A DNA stretch of 64,000 nt, taken from NCBI RefSeq assembly GCF_001571245.1, contig NZ_BCTK01000014.1, positions 1-64,000 of the forward strand. The letters run 5' to 3'. The stretch comes from Achromobacter piechaudii NBRC 102461. Lineage in GTDB: Bacteria; Pseudomonadota; Gammaproteobacteria; Burkholderiales; Burkholderiaceae_B. Both the position numbers and the translations under genes were made by a program. This document shows positions 18,640-28,873 of this stretch, piece by piece. Below the pieces are notes generated by a model that was not told where the DNA came from, did not search any database, and saw nothing but the letters and a program-made list of their open reading frames with translations. Each line of letters opens with the position of its first letter. The first letter of the stretch is position 1.

Positions 18640-18754
18640 AGGTCTGCAATACATAAAGCAGGGCGGCAGACCTGACGGGACCAAAACTGGCAGGAATTGC
18701 AGAGTTCCTCGGGGGGAAAACCCCGGGAAAACAGTATTTCCAGTTAAGTTGGAA
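18640..18754 (+). promoter_or_regulatory. Structured 5' leader of rplN
   Basis: Three hairpins: AGGTCTGC/GCAGACCT (18640-18647, 18666-18673, perfect), TTCC(T)CGGGG/CCCCGGGAA (about 18705-18729, one bulge), and TTCCA/TGGAA (18738-18754), which stops just before the AGGAAAA ribosome binding site. It may be a ribosomal-protein binding leader. The remaining 18479-18639 shows nothing further that I can name. Confidence 0.45.
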
Positions 18755-18765
18755 CAGGAAAAATC

Positions 18766-19134
18766 ATGATCCAAATGCAGACCACGCTGGACGTGGCCGA
18801 TAACACTGGTGCGCGTCATGTCATGTGCATTAAGGTGCTCGGTGGCTCCAAGCGCCGTTATGCCGGTATCGGCGACATCATCAAGGTGAGCGTCAAAGAT
18901 GCGGCTCCGCGCGGACGCGTCAAGAAAGGCGAAATTTACAATGCCGTGGTGGTTCGTACCGCCAAGGGCGTGCGCCGTAAAGACGGTTCGCTGATTCGTT
19001 TCGGTGGCAATGCCGCCGTGTTGCTCAACGCCAAGCTGGAGCCTATCGGCACCCGCATCTTCGGACCCGTTACGCGTGAACTGCGTACCGAGAAGTTCAT
19101 GAAGATCGTGTCGTTGGCCCCGGAAGTGCTGTAA
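18766..19134 (+). CDS. rplN: 50S ribosomal protein L14
   Basis: L14 forms inter-subunit bridges. 122 aa, opening [17 protein letters not shown], with [16 protein letters not shown]. First gene of the spc operon here, preceded by its own promoter and leader. Confidence 0.97.
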   Translation: MIQMQTTLDVADNTGARHVMCIKVLGGSKRRYAGIGDIIKVSVKDAAPRGRVKKGEIYNAVVVRTAKGVRRKDGSLIRFGGNAAVLLNAKLEPIGTRIFGPVTRELRTEKFMKIVSLAPEVL

Positions 19135-19145
19135 GGAGCCCTACG

Positions 19146-19466
19146 ATGAACAACATTCGTAAAGGCGACGAAGTCATCGTCCTGACCGGCCGCGACAAGA
19201 AGCGTCGCGGTACCGTGCTGGCCCGTGTTGATGCCGACCACGTTCTGGTCGAAGGCGTCAATGTGGCCAAGAAGCACGTCAAAGCCAACCCGATGGCTAA
19301 CAACCCGGGCGGGATTGTCGAAAAGACCATGCCGATCCACATCTCGAATGTGGCGCTCTTCAACCCCGCAACCGGTCGTGGCGACCGCGTGGGCGTTCAA
19401 GAAGTCGACGGTCGCAAGGTCCGCGTGTTCCGTTCCAATGGTGCCGTTGTCGGCGCCAAGGCGTAA
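19146..19466 (+). CDS. rplX: 50S ribosomal protein L24
   Basis: L24 initiates 50S assembly. 106 aa; KOW motif [19 protein letters not shown] at the N-terminus and [15 protein letters not shown] in the middle. AAGGAG precedes the start. Confidence 0.97.
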   Translation: MNNIRKGDEVIVLTGRDKKRRGTVLARVDADHVLVEGVNVAKKHVKANPMANNPGGIVEKTMPIHISNVALFNPATGRGDRVGVQEVDGRKVRVFRSNGAVVGAKA

Positions 19467-19478
19467 GGGGCGATAGAC

Positions 19479-20018
19479 ATGTCTCGTTTGCAAGATTTCT
19501 ACAAGAGCAAGGTCGCTGGCGACCTGCAGGCCAAGTTTGGCTACAAGAGCGTCATGGAAGTGCCGCGCATCACCAAGATCACCCTGAACATGGGTGTCTC
19601 GGAAGCCGTGTCCGATAAGAAGGTTATCGAACACGCGGTGTCGGACCTGACCAAGATCGCTGGCCAAAAGCCTGTCGTGACGAAGACCAAGAAGGCTATC
19701 GCCGGTTTCAAGATCCGCGAAAACTACCCGATTGGTTGCATGGTCACGCTGCGTGGTCAACGCATGTACGAATTCCTGGATCGCCTCGTTGCGGTCGCGC
19801 TGCCTCGCGTGCGCGACTTCCGTGGTATCTCGGGTCGTGCGTTTGACGGCCGCGGCAACTACAACATCGGGGTGAAAGAGCAAATCATTTTCCCCGAAAT
19901 CGAGTACGACAAGATCGACGCGCTGCGTGGGCTGAACATCAGCATCACCACCTCCGCGAAGACCGACGAAGAAGCCAAGGCGCTGTTGACGGCCTTCAGC
20001 TTCCCGTTCCGTAACTAA
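19479..20018 (+). CDS. rplE: 50S ribosomal protein L5
   Basis: L5 binds 5S rRNA and contacts P-site tRNA. 179 aa with [12 protein letters not shown] and [18 protein letters not shown]. Confidence 0.97.
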   Translation: MSRLQDFYKSKVAGDLQAKFGYKSVMEVPRITKITLNMGVSEAVSDKKVIEHAVSDLTKIAGQKPVVTKTKKAIAGFKIRENYPIGCMVTLRGQRMYEFLDRLVAVALPRVRDFRGISGRAFDGRGNYNIGVKEQIIFPEIEYDKIDALRGLNISITTSAKTDEEAKALLTAFSFPFRN

Positions 20019-20030
20019 GGGGCTGATGAC

Positions 20031-20336
20031 GTGGCTAAACTTTCCCTCATCAATCGCGACATCAAGCGCGCCAAGCTGGCTGACAAGTTCGCTGCCAAGC
20101 GCGCTGAGTTGAAGGCGATCATCGACGACCAGTCGAAGACCGACGAAGAACGTTACCAAGCTCGGCTCAAGCTGCAACAGCTGCCGCGCAATGCCAATCC
20201 GACGCGCCAACGTAACCGTTGCGTGGTCACCGGTCGTCCGCGCGGTGTGTTCCGCAAGTTCGGCCTGACGCGTCACAAACTGCGTGAAATGGCGATGAAG
20301 GGCGAAATCCCCGGCATCACCAAGGCCAGCTGGTAG
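20031..20336 (+). CDS. rpsN: 30S ribosomal protein S14, zinc-independent form
   Basis: S14 of the 30S head. The GTG start follows AAGGGG. 101 aa, long form: there is only one cysteine ([12 protein letters not shown]) and no CxxC pairs, so this is the C-minus type that needs no zinc. C-terminal [17 protein letters not shown] is diagnostic. Confidence 0.97.
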   Translation: MAKLSLINRDIKRAKLADKFAAKRAELKAIIDDQSKTDEERYQARLKLQQLPRNANPTRQRNRCVVTGRPRGVFRKFGLTRHKLREMAMKGEIPGITKASW

Positions 20337-20346
20337 GAGATACATT

Positions 20347-20742
20347 ATGAGCATGAGCGATCCCATCGCCGATATGCTGACCCGCATTCGCAATGCGCAG
20401 CAAGTGGACAAAGTTACGGTGAGCATGCCCTCCTCGAAGCTGAAGGCGGCTATTGCCGCTGTGCTGAAAGACGAAGGCTACATCGACAGCTTTGAAATCA
20501 AGGGCACCCAGGCCAAGCCTGAGCTCGAGATCACCCTGAAGTACTACGCTGGTCGTCCGGTTATCGAGCGCATCGAACGCGTTTCGCGCCCCGGTCTGCG
20601 TATCTACAAGGGCCGTACCAGCATTCCTCAGGTCATGAACGGCCTGGGCGTGGCTATCGTTTCGACCTCGCGCGGCGTCATGACCGACCGTAAGGCTCGC
20701 GCCAACGGCGTCGGCGGCGAAGTGCTGTGCTACGTGGCCTAA
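20347..20742 (+). CDS. rpsH: 30S ribosomal protein S8
   Basis: S8 nucleates the 30S platform and, in E. coli, represses the spc operon. 131 aa, [16 protein letters not shown] start and the C-terminal [13 protein letters not shown] motif. Confidence 0.97.
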   Translation: MSMSDPIADMLTRIRNAQQVDKVTVSMPSSKLKAAIAAVLKDEGYIDSFEIKGTQAKPELEITLKYYAGRPVIERIERVSRPGLRIYKGRTSIPQVMNGLGVAIVSTSRGVMTDRKARANGVGGEVLCYVA

Positions 20743-20754
20743 GGAGAAATTCGA

Positions 20755-21288
20755 ATGTCACGTATCGCTAAGTATCCGGTCGAACTGCCCAAGGGTGTCG
20801 AAGCTGACATCAAGCAGGATCAGATCACTGTCAAGGGCCCGCTGGGCACCCTGACTCAAGCCCTGACTGGCGACGTCACGGTTGCGATGGACGAAGGCAA
20901 GCTCACGTTTGCCGCCGCCAACGAAACTCGTCACGCCAATGCCATGTCGGGTACCGTGCGCGCTCTGGTGGCCAATATGGTTACCGGCGTGAGCAAGGGC
21001 TTCGAGCGCAAGCTGACCCTGGTTGGCGTGGGTTACCGCGCCTCGATCCAAGGCGATGCCGTTAAGCTGCAGCTCGGTTTCTCGCACGACGTTTTGCATC
21101 AGTTGCCGGCCGGTATCAAGGCCGAATGCCCCACCCAGACGGAAATCGTCATCAAGGGCGCCAACAAGCAAGTCGTCGGTCAGATGGCCGCTGAAATCCG
21201 CGCGTACCGCGAACCCGAACCCTACAAGGGCAAGGGTGTGCGTTACTCGGACGAACGCGTCGTCATCAAAGAAACCAAGAAGAAATAA
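20755..21288 (+). CDS. rplF: 50S ribosomal protein L6
   Basis: L6 lies near the GTPase-associated region. 177 aa with two homologous halves; [11 protein letters not shown] and the conserved [15 protein letters not shown] near the end. Confidence 0.97.
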   Translation: MSRIAKYPVELPKGVEADIKQDQITVKGPLGTLTQALTGDVTVAMDEGKLTFAAANETRHANAMSGTVRALVANMVTGVSKGFERKLTLVGVGYRASIQGDAVKLQLGFSHDVLHQLPAGIKAECPTQTEIVIKGANKQVVGQMAAEIRAYREPEPYKGKGVRYSDERVVIKETKKK

Positions 21289-21309
21289 CGGCGCACGCAA
21301 GGACGAATC

Positions 21310-21675
21310 ATGGACAAAAAAGTTTCCCGTTTGCGTCGTGCGGTTCCGACCCGCCGGAAGATCAACGAGCTGCGCGTTCATCGCCTCTCGGTCTTCCGCT
21401 CGAACCAGCACATCTACGCCAACATCATTTCGCCGGAAGGCGATCGCATTCTGGTCAGCGCCTCGACGGTGGAAGCCGAAGTGCGTGCGCAACTGGCCGG
21501 CCAAACCGGTCAGGGTGGCAACACTGCCGCTGCGACGCTGGTTGGCAAGCGCGTGGCCGAAAAGGCCAAGGCTGCCGGTATTGAACTGGTCGCTTTCGAT
21601 CGCTCGGGCTTTCGTTACCATGGCCGCGTGAAAGCGCTGGCCGATGCCGCGCGTGAAGCCGGCCTGAAGTTCTAA
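21310..21675 (+). CDS. rplR: 50S ribosomal protein L18
   Basis: L18 brings 5S rRNA to the 50S. 121 aa; [15 protein letters not shown] and the C-terminal [20 protein letters not shown] are typical. Confidence 0.97.
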   Translation: MDKKVSRLRRAVPTRRKINELRVHRLSVFRSNQHIYANIISPEGDRILVSASTVEAEVRAQLAGQTGQGGNTAAATLVGKRVAEKAKAAGIELVAFDRSGFRYHGRVKALADAAREAGLKF

Positions 21676-21690
21676 GCGAGGATCTGTCAA

Positions 21691-22212
21691 ATGGCTAAAG
21701 TACAAGGCAAGAACGCCGCGGAAAAAGAGAACGATGACGGCCTCCGCGAAAAGATGATCGCGGTCAACCGCGTGAGCAAAGTGGTCAAGGGTGGTCGCAC
21801 CATGAGCTTTGCCGCGCTGACCGTGGTTGGCGATGGCGATGGTCGCGTCGGCATGGGTAAGGGCAAGGCGCGTGAAGTGCCGGTGTCCGTCCAGAAGGCA
21901 ATGGAACAGGCCCGTCGCGGCATGTTCAAGGTTGCTCTGAAGAACGGCACGCTGCACCACACCGTGGTTGGCAAGCATGGCGCCGCTACCGTGCTGATCT
22001 CGCCGGCTGCTGAAGGTACTGGCGTTATCGCCGGCGGCCCGATGCGCGCTATTTTTGAAGTGATGGGTGTGCGTAACGTGGTTGCCAAGAGCCTGGGCTC
22101 GAGCAACCCCTACAACATGGTTCGCGCCACGTTGAACGGTCTGCGCGCTTCCCTGACCCCGGCCGATGTTGCTGCCAAGCGCGGCAAGTCGGTCGAAGAA
22201 ATCCTGGGGTAA
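21691..22212 (+). CDS. rpsE: 30S ribosomal protein S5
   Basis: S5 helps decoding accuracy and mRNA unwinding. 173 aa; [16 protein letters not shown] and the [17 protein letters not shown] motif. Stop is three bases before rpmD. Confidence 0.97.
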   Translation: MAKVQGKNAAEKENDDGLREKMIAVNRVSKVVKGGRTMSFAALTVVGDGDGRVGMGKGKAREVPVSVQKAMEQARRGMFKVALKNGTLHHTVVGKHGAATVLISPAAEGTGVIAGGPMRAIFEVMGVRNVVAKSLGSSNPYNMVRATLNGLRASLTPADVAAKRGKSVEEILG

Positions 22213-22215
22213 ATC

Positions 22216-22401
22216 ATGGCTCAGAAGCAGATCAAAGTGACCCTCGTGCGCTCCGTGATCGGTACCAAGCAATCGCACCGTGATACGGTTCGCGGTTTGG
22301 GCTTGGGCCGCATCAACAGCAGCCGCGTGCTGGTCGATACGCCCGAGGTGCGTGGGATGATCCGTAAGGTGGATTATCTCGTTTCCGTCTCGGAAGCCTA
22401 A
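22216..22401 (+). CDS. rpmD: 50S ribosomal protein L30
   Basis: 61-aa L30: [21 protein letters not shown] is the family hallmark. Lies between rpsE and rplO as in other proteobacteria. Confidence 0.96.
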   Translation: MAQKQIKVTLVRSVIGTKQSHRDTVRGLGLGRINSSRVLVDTPEVRGMIRKVDYLVSVSEA

Positions 22402-22410
22402 GGAATCACC

Positions 22411-22851
22411 ATGTCGGATATGCAACTTAATTCGCTGAAGCCCGCTGAGGGCAGCAAGCACGCCAAGCGCCGCGTCGGCCGTGGTATCGGTTCGGGTCTG
22501 GGTAAAACCGCCGGCCGTGGCCACAAGGGTCAGAAGTCGCGCTCGGGCGGTTTCCATAAGGTTGGCTTCGAAGGCGGTCAAATGCCGCTGCAGCGTCGTC
22601 TGCCCAAGCGTGGTTTCACCCCGCTCGGTCAGCATCTGTACGCCGAAGTCCGTCTGTCGGACCTGCAAGCCCTGCCCATCGATGAAATCGACGTGCAAGT
22701 GCTGAAGGCGGCTGGCGTGATTGGTCAGGCGGTTCGTTACGCCAAGGTCATCAAGTCGGGTGAACTCTCGCGCAAGGTAGTGCTGAAAGGCATTACCGCG
22801 ACGGCCGGCGCTCGCGCCGCCATCGAAGGCGCGGGCGGCTCGCTTGCTTGA
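22411..22851 (+). CDS. rplO: 50S ribosomal protein L15
   Basis: L15 is a late-assembly protein reaching into 23S rRNA. 146 aa with the Gly/Arg-rich N-terminus ([21 protein letters not shown]) and [18 protein letters not shown]. Confidence 0.97.
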   Translation: MSDMQLNSLKPAEGSKHAKRRVGRGIGSGLGKTAGRGHKGQKSRSGGFHKVGFEGGQMPLQRRLPKRGFTPLGQHLYAEVRLSDLQALPIDEIDVQVLKAAGVIGQAVRYAKVIKSGELSRKVVLKGITATAGARAAIEGAGGSLA

Positions 22852-22865
22852 TCACGAGGTGACGA

Positions 22866-24191
22866 GTGGCTAACGCGCAGGCATTGGGCAAAACCGGAGC
22901 ACGGTACGGTGATTTGAAGCGCCGTTTGGTGTTCCTGGTGCTCGCCCTGGTGGTTTACCGTTTGGGTACACACATCCCCGTACCGGGTATTAATCCGGAT
23001 GCGCTGGCGGACTTGTTCCGTCAGAACCAGGGCGGGATCCTGGGCCTGTTCAACATGTTCTCGGGTGGGGCGCTCTCGCGTTTCTCGATTTTTGCCCTGG
23101 GGATCATGCCGTACATTTCGGCATCCATCATCATGCAGTTGATGTCGGTGGTGGTGCCGTCGCTGGAAGCGCTCAAGAAAGAGGGCGAATCCGGTCGTCG
23201 GAAGATTACCCAATACACCCGCTACGGCACAGTCGTGCTGGCGCTGGTGCAAGCAGTGGGCATTTCGGTGGCGTTGGAGTCCCAACAGGGACTGGTGATC
23301 GATCCGGGCATGCTGTTTCGCTTCACGACCGTTGTGACTCTGGTCACTGGCACCATGTTCGTCATGTGGCTGGGTGAACAGATCACGGAACGCGGTCTGG
23401 GCAACGGGATTTCCATCCTGATCTTCGCAGGTATCGTTGCGGGTCTTCCCGCGGCGCTGGCTGCACTGTTGGACCTGGTCCGCACCAACGCGATGTCTGT
23501 GCTTTCGGCACTGTTCATTGTGGCTTTGGTGGTGCTGGTTACCGCTTTTGTGGTGTTCGTGGAACGCGGACAGCGCAAGATCACGGTGAACTACGCCAAG
23601 CGGCAGGTCGGCAACAAGGTCTACGGTGGTCAAAGCTCGCATTTGCCGCTGAAGCTGAACATGGCAGGGGTGATTCCGCCGATTTTCGCATCGTCGATCA
23701 TTCTGTTCCCGGCCACGATCACGAGCTGGTTCTCCAGCAGTGAGAACATGCGCTGGCTTAGCGACCTGGCTGCGGCCCTGTCGCCTCGTCAACCGCTCTA
23801 CATCACGCTGTATTCCGTCGCGATTATTTTCTTCTGCTTTTTCTACACGGCTCTGGTGTTCAACAGCCGCGAAACGGCGGACAACCTGAAGAAGAGTGGT
23901 GCGTTTGTTCCGGGCATTCGTCCGGGCGAACAAACAGCGCGCTACATCGACAAGATCCTGATGCGTTTGACGCTCGCAGGTGCCATCTACATCACGTTGG
24001 TGTGCCTGTTGCCGGAATTCTTGGTGATGCGCTGGAACGTTCCCTTCTACTTCGGTGGTACGTCTCTGTTGATTATTGTGGTGGTGACGATGGATTTCAT
24101 GGCACAGGTTCAGGCCTACATGATGTCTCACCAGTACGACTCGTTGCTCAAGAAGGCCAACTTCAAGGGCGCGGGTTTGCCGATGCGGTAA
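22866..24191 (+). CDS. secY: Preprotein translocase subunit SecY
   Basis: Channel subunit of SecYEG in the inner membrane; 441 aa with ten hydrophobic segments. GTG start after GAGGTGAC. Plug-region motif [19 protein letters not shown] and the cytoplasmic loop [11 protein letters not shown] are visible, as is the C5-loop [15 protein letters not shown]. Standard position after rplO. Confidence 0.97.
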   Translation: MANAQALGKTGARYGDLKRRLVFLVLALVVYRLGTHIPVPGINPDALADLFRQNQGGILGLFNMFSGGALSRFSIFALGIMPYISASIIMQLMSVVVPSLEALKKEGESGRRKITQYTRYGTVVLALVQAVGISVALESQQGLVIDPGMLFRFTTVVTLVTGTMFVMWLGEQITERGLGNGISILIFAGIVAGLPAALAALLDLVRTNAMSVLSALFIVALVVLVTAFVVFVERGQRKITVNYAKRQVGNKVYGGQSSHLPLKLNMAGVIPPIFASSIILFPATITSWFSSSENMRWLSDLAAALSPRQPLYITLYSVAIIFFCFFYTALVFNSRETADNLKKSGAFVPGIRPGEQTARYIDKILMRLTLAGAIYITLVCLLPEFLVMRWNVPFYFGGTSLLIIVVVTMDFMAQVQAYMMSHQYDSLLKKANFKGAGLPMR

Positions 24192-24199
24192 GCAAAAGA

Positions 24200-24418
24200 A
24201 TGTCCAAGGACGACGTCATTCAGATGCAAGGCGAGGTTCTTGAGAACCTCCCGAACGCGACATTTCGCGTCAAGCTCGAAAACGGCCACGTGGTGTTGGG
24301 CCATATTTCCGGCAAGATGCGTATGCATTACATCCGGATCCTGCCGGGTGACAAGGTCACAGTGGAGCTCACGCCCTATGATCTGACGCGAGCCAGGATA
24401 GTTTTCCGCTCCAAATGA
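24200..24418 (+). CDS. infA: Translation initiation factor IF-1
   Basis: 72-aa OB-fold protein that occupies the A site during initiation. [20 protein letters not shown] and the C-terminal [13 protein letters not shown] are diagnostic. The ATG at 24200 is nine bases after the secY stop; a longer in-frame extension upstream overlaps secY and is not real. Many Burkholderiales also carry a second infA elsewhere. Confidence 0.95.
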   Translation: MSKDDVIQMQGEVLENLPNATFRVKLENGHVVLGHISGKMRMHYIRILPGDKVTVELTPYDLTRARIVFRSK

Positions 24419-24452
24419 GCGGAACCGGATTACGGAAAATTAGGAGTCAACC

Positions 24453-24566
24453 ATGAAAGTAATGGCATCGGTTAAGCGGATCTGCCGCAACTGCAAAGTT
24501 ATCAAACGTCACGGCGTGGTGCGTGTTATCTGCACCGACCCGCGTCACAAGCAGCGTCAAGGCTAA
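24453..24566 (+). CDS. rpmJ: 50S ribosomal protein L36
   Basis: 37-aa zinc-binding protein. [20 protein letters not shown] shows the CxxC pair, and the second half supplies C27 and H32. This is the zinc-containing (C-plus) type, in contrast to the zinc-free S14. TTAGGAGTCAACC is its ribosome binding site. Canonical place between infA and rpsM. Confidence 0.96.
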
Positions 24567-24609
24567 CTCGGGTTAGCGACTACGCAACAGATTTATTCAA
24601 GGAATAGTC

Positions 24610-24975
24610 ATGGCCCGTATTGCTGGCATTAACATCCCGCCGCAACAGCACGCCGAGATCGGACTGACCGCTATTTTTGGCATCGGTCGTACGCGCGCTC
24701 GCAAAATCTGCGAAGCGGCAAACGTACCCTTTGACAAAAAGGTCAAGGATCTGAACGACGCTGAATTGGAACGCGTCCGCGAACATGTTGGTTTGTTCAC
24801 GGTTGAAGGCGACCTGCGTCGTGAAGTACAGCTCTCGATCAAGCGTTTGATCGACCTGGGAACCTACCGCGGTATGCGTCACAAGCGCGGTTTGCCCGTG
24901 CGCGGCCAGCGCACTCGCACCAACGCCCGGACCCGTAAGGGCCCGCGTCGTGCTGCTGCGTCCCTGAAGAAATAA
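24610..24975 (+). CDS. rpsM: 30S ribosomal protein S13
   Basis: S13 bridges head and 50S and touches P-site tRNA. 121 aa; [19 protein letters not shown] start and [16 protein letters not shown] near the C-terminus. First gene of the alpha operon. Confidence 0.97.
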   Translation: MARIAGINIPPQQHAEIGLTAIFGIGRTRARKICEAANVPFDKKVKDLNDAELERVREHVGLFTVEGDLRREVQLSIKRLIDLGTYRGMRHKRGLPVRGQRTRTNARTRKGPRRAAASLKK

Positions 24976-24990
24976 TCGAGGAACTGGATT

Positions 24991-25392
24991 ATGGCGAAAG
25001 CTTCCACCAGCGGCGCTTCGCGCGTGCGCAAAAAGGTTAAGAAGAACGTCTCGGACGGCATCGCGCACGTTCACGCTTCGTTCAACAACACCATCATCAC
25101 CATCACCGACCGTCAGGGCAACGCACTGTCGTGGGCCACTTCGGGTGGTGCTGGTTTCAAGGGTTCGCGTAAGTCGACCCCGTTTGCCGCGCAAGTCGCC
25201 GCTGAAACGGCTGGCCGCGTCGCGCTGGAATACGGCATCAAGACGCTGGAAGTGCGCATCAAGGGCCCCGGTCCTGGCCGCGAATCGTCGGTCCGCGCGT
25301 TGAACGCGTTGGGCATCAAGATTTCGTCCATCGCCGACATCACGCCCGTTCCGCACAACGGCTGCCGTCCGCCGAAGCGTCGTCGTATCTAA
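24991..25392 (+). CDS. rpsK: 30S ribosomal protein S11
   Basis: S11 of the platform, at the E site. 133 aa with [17 protein letters not shown] and the C-terminal [15 protein letters not shown]. Confidence 0.97.
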   Translation: MAKASTSGASRVRKKVKKNVSDGIAHVHASFNNTIITITDRQGNALSWATSGGAGFKGSRKSTPFAAQVAAETAGRVALEYGIKTLEVRIKGPGPGRESSVRALNALGIKISSIADITPVPHNGCRPPKRRRI

Positions 25393-25403
25393 AGGGAATC
25401 CAC

Positions 25404-26027
25404 ATGGCACGTTATATTGGACCCAAATGCAAGCTCTCGCGCCGCGAGGGTACTGACCTGTTCCTGAAGAGCGCCCGTCGCTCGCTGGATTCCAAGTGCA
25501 AGCTGGATTCCAAGCCTGGCCAACACGGCCGCACTTCGGGTGCCCGCACTTCCGACTACGGCCTGCAGCTGCGCGAAAAGCAAAAGCTGAAGCGCATGTA
25601 CGGCGTGCTGGAAAAGCAATTCCGCAAGTACTTCGCTGAAGCAGAGCGTCGCCGTGGCAACACCGGCGAAACCCTGATCCAGCTGCTGGAATCGCGCCTG
25701 GACAACGTCGTCTACCGCATGGGCTTCGGCTCGACGCGCGCCGAAGCTCGCCAGCTGGTGAGCCACCGCGCCATCGAACTGAACGGCCACACGGCTGACA
25801 TCGCTTCGATGCTGGTCAAGGCTGGCGACGTCGTTTCGATCCGTGAAAAGGCCAAGAAGCAAGGCCGTATCAAGGAATCGCTCGACCTGGCCACCAGCAT
25901 CGGCATCCCCCAATGGGTGGAAGTCGACGCGACCAAGCTGACCGGTACGTTCAAGTCGGTCCCCGATCGCGCTGACGTCGCTCGCGACATCAACGAATCG
26001 ATGGTCGTCGAACTGTACTCGCGTTAA
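25404..26027 (+). CDS. rpsD: 30S ribosomal protein S4
   Basis: Primary 16S-binding protein; in E. coli it represses the alpha operon. 207 aa; N-terminal [16 protein letters not shown] and an S4 RNA-binding domain ([19 protein letters not shown]) in the middle. No zinc knuckle is seen. Confidence 0.97.
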   Translation: MARYIGPKCKLSRREGTDLFLKSARRSLDSKCKLDSKPGQHGRTSGARTSDYGLQLREKQKLKRMYGVLEKQFRKYFAEAERRRGNTGETLIQLLESRLDNVVYRMGFGSTRAEARQLVSHRAIELNGHTADIASMLVKAGDVVSIREKAKKQGRIKESLDLATSIGIPQWVEVDATKLTGTFKSVPDRADVARDINESMVVELYSR

Positions 26028-26036
26028 TCAGGTCGG

Positions 26037-26135
26037 CCGGCGCCTCCTTCGCAGGTGTGCCGGCTACTGGTCCCGCGACCCGTTTGCACGTCTCGCAGCA
26101 GCCCGCTTTCCGCCTTTTGGTGGGGCGGGCTTTGC
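26037..26135 (+). terminator. Two hairpins between rpsD and rpoA
   Basis: GCCGGCGC-CT pairs with AGGTGTGCCGGC (26037-26064), and AGCCCGC pairs with GCGGGCT (26100-26106, 26125-26131) followed by TTTGCGG. The T-tract is poor, so partial termination or attenuation between rpsD and rpoA is more likely than a full stop. Confidence 0.5.
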
Positions 26136-26241
26136 GGTAAGTATCGGCCGGCGTTTTCGCGCCGCCCGAGTTGCATGTTTCACCCTGTCCATCAGCCTTA
26201 TCGGTGTAACGAGCCGAGGGTATTGAAAAGGAACACAGTAA

Positions 26242-27228
26242 ATGTCCACTCAAGGTTTTCTGAAGCCGCGCTCCATTGAAGTCGAACCGGTCGGCACGCA
26301 CCATGCCAAGATCGTGATGGAGCCGTTCGAGCGTGGCTACGGTCATACGCTGGGCAACGCCCTGCGCCGCATCCTGCTGTCTTCGATGACCGGCTACGCG
26401 CCGACCGAAGTGCAGATGACGGGCGTGGTGCACGAATATTCGACCATCCCGGGCGTTCGCGAAGATGTCGTCGACATCCTGCTGAACCTGAAGGGCGTGG
26501 TCTTCAAGCTGCACAATCGCGACGAAGTGACGCTGGTTCTGCGCAAGACCGGCGCGGGCACCGTGCTGGCCAGCGATATCGAGCTGCCGCACGACGTCGA
26601 GATCATCAACCCCGGCCATGCCATCTGCAACCTGACGGACGCAGGCAAGCTGGAAATGCAGATCAAGGTTGAGAAGGGCCGCGGCTACGTGCCGGGCAAC
26701 GTGCGCGCGCTGTCGGAAGACCGCACCCACACCATCGGCCGCATCGTTCTGGACGCTTCGTTCAGCCCGGTTCGTCGCGTGAGCTACGCGGTTGAAAGCG
26801 CCCGTGTGGAACAGCGCACCGACCTGGACAAGCTGGTTCTGGACATCGAAACCAACGGCGTCATCTCGCCCGAGGAAGCGGTGCGCCAGTCGGCTCGCAT
26901 CCTGATGGACCAGATCTCGGTCTTCGCTGCGCTGGAAGGTGCTGGCGATTCCTACGAAGCTCCGGTCCGCGGCACGCCGCAGATCGACCCGGTCCTGCTG
27001 CGTCCGGTCGACGACCTGGAACTGACCGTGCGTTCGGCCAACTGCCTGAAGGCCGAAAACATCTACTACATCGGCGACCTGATCCAGCGTACCGAAAACG
27101 AGCTGCTCAAGACCCCGAACCTGGGTCGCAAGTCGCTCAACGAAATCAAGGAAGTCCTGGCTGCACGTGGTCTGACTCTGGGCATGAAGCTCGAGAACTG
27201 GCCGCCCCTGGGCCTGGAGCGTCCCTAA
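26242..27228 (+). CDS. rpoA: RNA polymerase alpha subunit
   Basis: 328 aa. The N-terminal dimerisation domain begins with LKPRSIEVE and has [23 protein letters not shown]; a linker leads to the C-terminal domain (about residues 245-328) with the DNA/UP-element and activator surface ([30 protein letters not shown]). A 213-bp gap with hairpins separates it from rpsD. Confidence 0.97.
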   Translation: MSTQGFLKPRSIEVEPVGTHHAKIVMEPFERGYGHTLGNALRRILLSSMTGYAPTEVQMTGVVHEYSTIPGVREDVVDILLNLKGVVFKLHNRDEVTLVLRKTGAGTVLASDIELPHDVEIINPGHAICNLTDAGKLEMQIKVEKGRGYVPGNVRALSEDRTHTIGRIVLDASFSPVRRVSYAVESARVEQRTDLDKLVLDIETNGVISPEEAVRQSARILMDQISVFAALEGAGDSYEAPVRGTPQIDPVLLRPVDDLELTVRSANCLKAENIYYIGDLIQRTENELLKTPNLGRKSLNEIKEVLAARGLTLGMKLENWPPLGLERP

Positions 27229-27271
27229 GTTTTGAACGGGTGCCGTCCTGGCAACAGGGCGGTTCCTGCAA

Positions 27272-27293
27272 CGCCCGGCAACCCCGCCGGGCG
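27272..27293 (+). terminator. GC hairpin between rpoA and rplQ
   Basis: CGCCCGGC (27272-27279) and GCCGGGCG (27286-27293) with a six-base loop, then GTTTGCG. There is no real T-tract, so it may attenuate or protect the rpoA end. Confidence 0.4.
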
Positions 27294-27412
27294 GTTTGCG
27301 AAATCGTCGTAAAATGCACCGTTTTCTACCGGACCGCGGCCTGATTGCAGGTTGATAGAAGAGCCGGCAACCCGATGGCGAACGCCATCTTTAGATTCAA
27401 AGGAAACTTATC

Positions 27413-27805
27413 ATGCGTCACGGTAATGGCTTGCGTAAGCTCAACCGCACCAGCAGTCACCGTCTTGCCATGTTCCGCAACATGGCCGTTTCGTTGATCA
27501 CTCACGAAGCCATCAAGACCACGCTGCCGAAGGCGAAAGAATTGCGCCGCGTCATCGAACCCCTGATCACGCTGGGCAAAGAGCCCACGCTGGCGAACAA
27601 GCGTCTGGCATTTGCCCGTCTGCGCGATCGCGATGCGGTGGTGAAGCTGTTTGCCGAAATCGGCCCGCGCTACGCGGCCCGTAACGGTGGCTACACCCGC
27701 GTGCTGAAGATGGGCTTCCGTCAAGGCGACAACGCTCCCATGGCTTTCATGGAACTGGTTGACCGTCCGGAAGTTGATGAAGCCGCTGCGGACAGCGCCG
27801 AATAA
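27413..27805 (+). CDS. rplQ: 50S ribosomal protein L17
   Basis: L17 lies near the tunnel exit. 130 aa; [20 protein letters not shown] and the family-typical [26 protein letters not shown] precedes the start. Last gene of the ribosomal supercluster; the 184-bp gap after rpoA is larger than usual. Confidence 0.97.
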   Translation: MRHGNGLRKLNRTSSHRLAMFRNMAVSLITHEAIKTTLPKAKELRRVIEPLITLGKEPTLANKRLAFARLRDRDAVVKLFAEIGPRYAARNGGYTRVLKMGFRQGDNAPMAFMELVDRPEVDEAAADSAE

Positions 27806-27826
27806 ATTTCGGTAGCTAGATAAGCG

Positions 27827-27860
27827 ACAAGGGCGGGTCTTCGGACCCGCCCTTGTTTTA
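27827..27860 (+). terminator. Terminator after rplQ with UUCG tetraloop
   Basis: Thirteen perfect pairs, ACAAGGGCGGGTC/GACCCGCCCTTGT (27827-27839, 27844-27856), closed by the very stable C(UUCG)G tetraloop and followed by TTTATTT. It ends the alpha operon. Confidence 0.93.
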
Positions 27861-27948
27861 TTTGGAGCGCCGCTTCGGCCTTCGACTGAGCCCCGGCAGA
27901 GCGCGCGATCCGTGGCATCCGACTGCGCGCTCCGCCAGTCGCGTCTGA

Positions 27949-28386
27949 TCAAGAGGCGTGCAGTTCTCCCCGCAACTGCGCGGCGGTGGCCGCCAGCACT
28001 TCCTGGGGCGGCTGTGGCGGCATCTTGAAGGTCAGGTCCTGCTGTTCGATGTATTGCGTGGACGTCACGTCCTGGGTGTGATGCATGGGAATGACGTGAG
28101 CATGCGAATGCGCCACGTGGATGCCGGTGAACGCAAAGCCCACGCGCTGCACGCCGTACAGGCGCTTCATGTGGCGGCCCAATTTCTGCCCCAGGTTCAC
28201 GATATGCCCCGCCAGATCCGCAGGCATGTCCTCGAAATAGGGGTAATGCTGCTTCGGAATGATCAAGGTGTGGCCGGGCCGCACCGGCTGGATGTCCAGG
28301 AAGGCCATCAAGCGATCATCTTCATGAATGATATGGGCGGGGATCTCGTGCCGGGCAATGCGGCAGAACAGGCAATTGTCGGGCAT
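27949..28386 (-). CDS. HIT family nucleotide-binding protein
   Basis: 145 aa. The histidine triad is HSHAHVIPMH; N-terminal NCLFCRIARHEIPAHIIHEDD is typical of Hint/YcfF-like purine-nucleoside phosphoramidases. Start at 28386 chosen (GAGG upstream); the longer frame adds an arginine/proline-rich leader without support. Convergent with rplQ. Physiological substrate unknown. Confidence 0.85.
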   Translation of the reverse strand: MPDNCLFCRIARHEIPAHIIHEDDRLMAFLDIQPVRPGHTLIIPKQHYPYFEDMPADLAGHIVNLGQKLGRHMKRLYGVQRVGFAFTGIHVAHSHAHVIPMHHTQDVTSTQYIEQQDLTFKMPPQPPQEVLAATAAQLRGELHAS

Positions 28387-28525
28387 GCGGGCCTCGTAAA
28401 AGCGGTGGCATGATGGGGACGTTGGTCTGGGCGGGCGGCCGGGCATTGCAGGCATCCGGTGTTCCCCCGCAATATCGATAAAATACCCCGAGTTACATCC
28501 CTCACGGGTATCTCAAGGAGCCCCC

Positions 28526-28873
28526 ATGTTGCGCGATGACGACGTCGTGCTGGTCATCAGCAATGCGCCCGACCTCTTGCTGGCCAAGCGCATTGCGCAT
28601 GTGCTGGTCGAAGATGGTTTGGCCGCGTGTGTGAACCTTGGCGCGCCTGGCCTGTCCATCTACCTGTGGAATGGCGAGGTCGAAGGGACAGAAGAAGTCC
28701 CCATTCATATCAAAACCACATACGCGCGTCACCAAGCCGTTGTACAGGCCCTGGCGCAGATGCATCCCTACGATGTGCCCGAAATCATCGTGCTGCCGGT
28801 CATAGGCGGCGCGGCGCCCTATCTGGATTGGGTTCGAGAGCAGACGGCCGTCACGAATAACAAGAGAGTCTGA
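28526..28873 (+). CDS. cutA: Divalent-cation tolerance protein CutA
   Basis: 115-aa CutA1 trimer protein, linked by genetics to copper/divalent metal tolerance; mechanism unsettled. AACVNLGAPGLSIYLWNGEVE and the metal-site region YDVPEIIVLPVIGG are present. AAGGAG sets the start. Its last base is shared with the dsbD start, as in other proteobacteria where cutA precedes dsbD. A hairpin (ATACCC/GGGTAT, 28483-28511) lies in its leader. Confidence 0.92.
   Translation: MLRDDDVVLVISNAPDLLLAKRIAHVLVEDGLAACVNLGAPGLSIYLWNGEVEGTEEVPIHIKTTYARHQAVVQALAQMHPYDVPEIIVLPVIGGAAPYLDWVREQTAVTNNKRV

Noticed and set aside
20758-22698. 646-codon antisense frame across rplF to rplO
   Set aside because: Lies opposite six conserved ribosomal genes; no family similarity.
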